From contig OX336340.1 of assembly GCA_946902875.1 (NCBI GenBank), positions 2,960,351-3,024,350 of the forward strand: DNA of 64,000 nt, written 5' to 3'. The notes under the pieces were generated by a model. It had not been told where the DNA came from, made no database searches, and saw nothing but the letters and a program-made list of their open reading frames with translations. The stretch's first letter is position 1. Every line of letters starts with the position of its first letter. This DNA comes from Nematopogon swammerdamellus (taxonomy: Eukaryota; Arthropoda; Insecta; Lepidoptera; Adelidae). The position numbers and the translations under genes are program-made. Of this stretch, positions 63,785 to 64,000 are shown piece by piece.

Positions 63785-63990
63785 CCCTCCCATGCTGCGG
63801 AACCACTATCTTTTCCTTAAATACGCCAGTATGACGACATTCTTCAAATGGAACTTAAACCTCTGGTTCATGAGGCGCTTGAACGTGGCATCAACGTTGG
63901 ATAAACCCATCGGCATGTGTAAAATTTTCAGAGTTGTTTCCACACTGCTTGGGATGTTCAATGTTCAGTTTGGCTATAGCGCTTAGGTAG
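63785..63990 (-). mobile_element. Gypsy-like reverse transcriptase fragment
   Basis: Minus-strand codons read VETTLKILH then PMGLSNVDATFKRLMN, matching the RT block (F.MPFGL.NA...FQRLM) of Ty3/Gypsy LTR retrotransposons, followed by FHLKNVVILAYL and a stop. Upstream sequence would lie beyond the right edge. No LTR seen. Confidence 0.5.
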
Positions 63991-64000
63991 ACTGCCTTGA

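Overview
The window looks like moth (lepidopteran) nuclear DNA. Coding sequence sits in short exons with canonical GT-AG introns, separated by introns of 1 to 6 kb packed with SINEs, MITEs, hAT elements and LINE tails of lepidopteran type. Less than 5% of the window is recognisable host coding sequence.

Two host genes are supported, transcribed away from each other. On the minus strand at the left edge (about 7.8 kb down to base 1, running off the window) four exons join in phase into part of an ankyrin-repeat protein; its conserved repeat block may be the N-terminal part of an insect Lrrk (LRRK1-like) kinase, but no kinase domain is in view. On the plus strand, ten coding exons between 19451 and 46784 join in phase into a complete 611-residue DHHC palmitoyltransferase, the ZDHHC14/18 type, which in insects is approximated (app). 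Every exon boundary was checked for phase, and all four membrane segments, DPG, DHHC and TTxE motifs are present.

Regions. 1-7.8 kb: ankyrin gene exons with MITEs in the introns and a complete 856-bp hAT element (3210-4065). 8-17 kb: intergenic, with a decayed P-element/THAP9-type transposase whose exon region is tandemly triplicated (9951-11728), two isolated THAP-type first exons, and several palindromic MITEs. 17.5-46.8 kb: app, its introns filled by 5S-headed and tRNA-headed SINEs, hAT elements with intact target-site duplications, an R2-like LINE tail and a 500-bp perfect-looking hairpin. 46.8-48.1 kb: a 126-bp tandem array that appears to have been made from duplicated pieces of app's own last exon and 3' UTR. 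48.6-49.5 kb: a second member of the 3.2-kb hAT family whose open reading frame runs out through its terminal repeat into flanking DNA. 52.7-53.2 kb: a 35-bp satellite. 53.5-55.9 kb: a nest of mobile elements at least four deep. 56-64 kb: MITEs, a 41-bp satellite and a Gypsy-like reverse transcriptase fragment, with no host gene recognised.

No bacterial-style operon, CRISPR array or rRNA gene is present. The most unusual observations are the array derived from the app terminal exon, the ORF-carrying hAT pair sharing one promoter, the triplicated P-transposase block with a natural empty/filled MITE site, the deep nest at 53.5-55.9 kb, and SINE sequence reaching to within 20 bp of the app catalytic exon.
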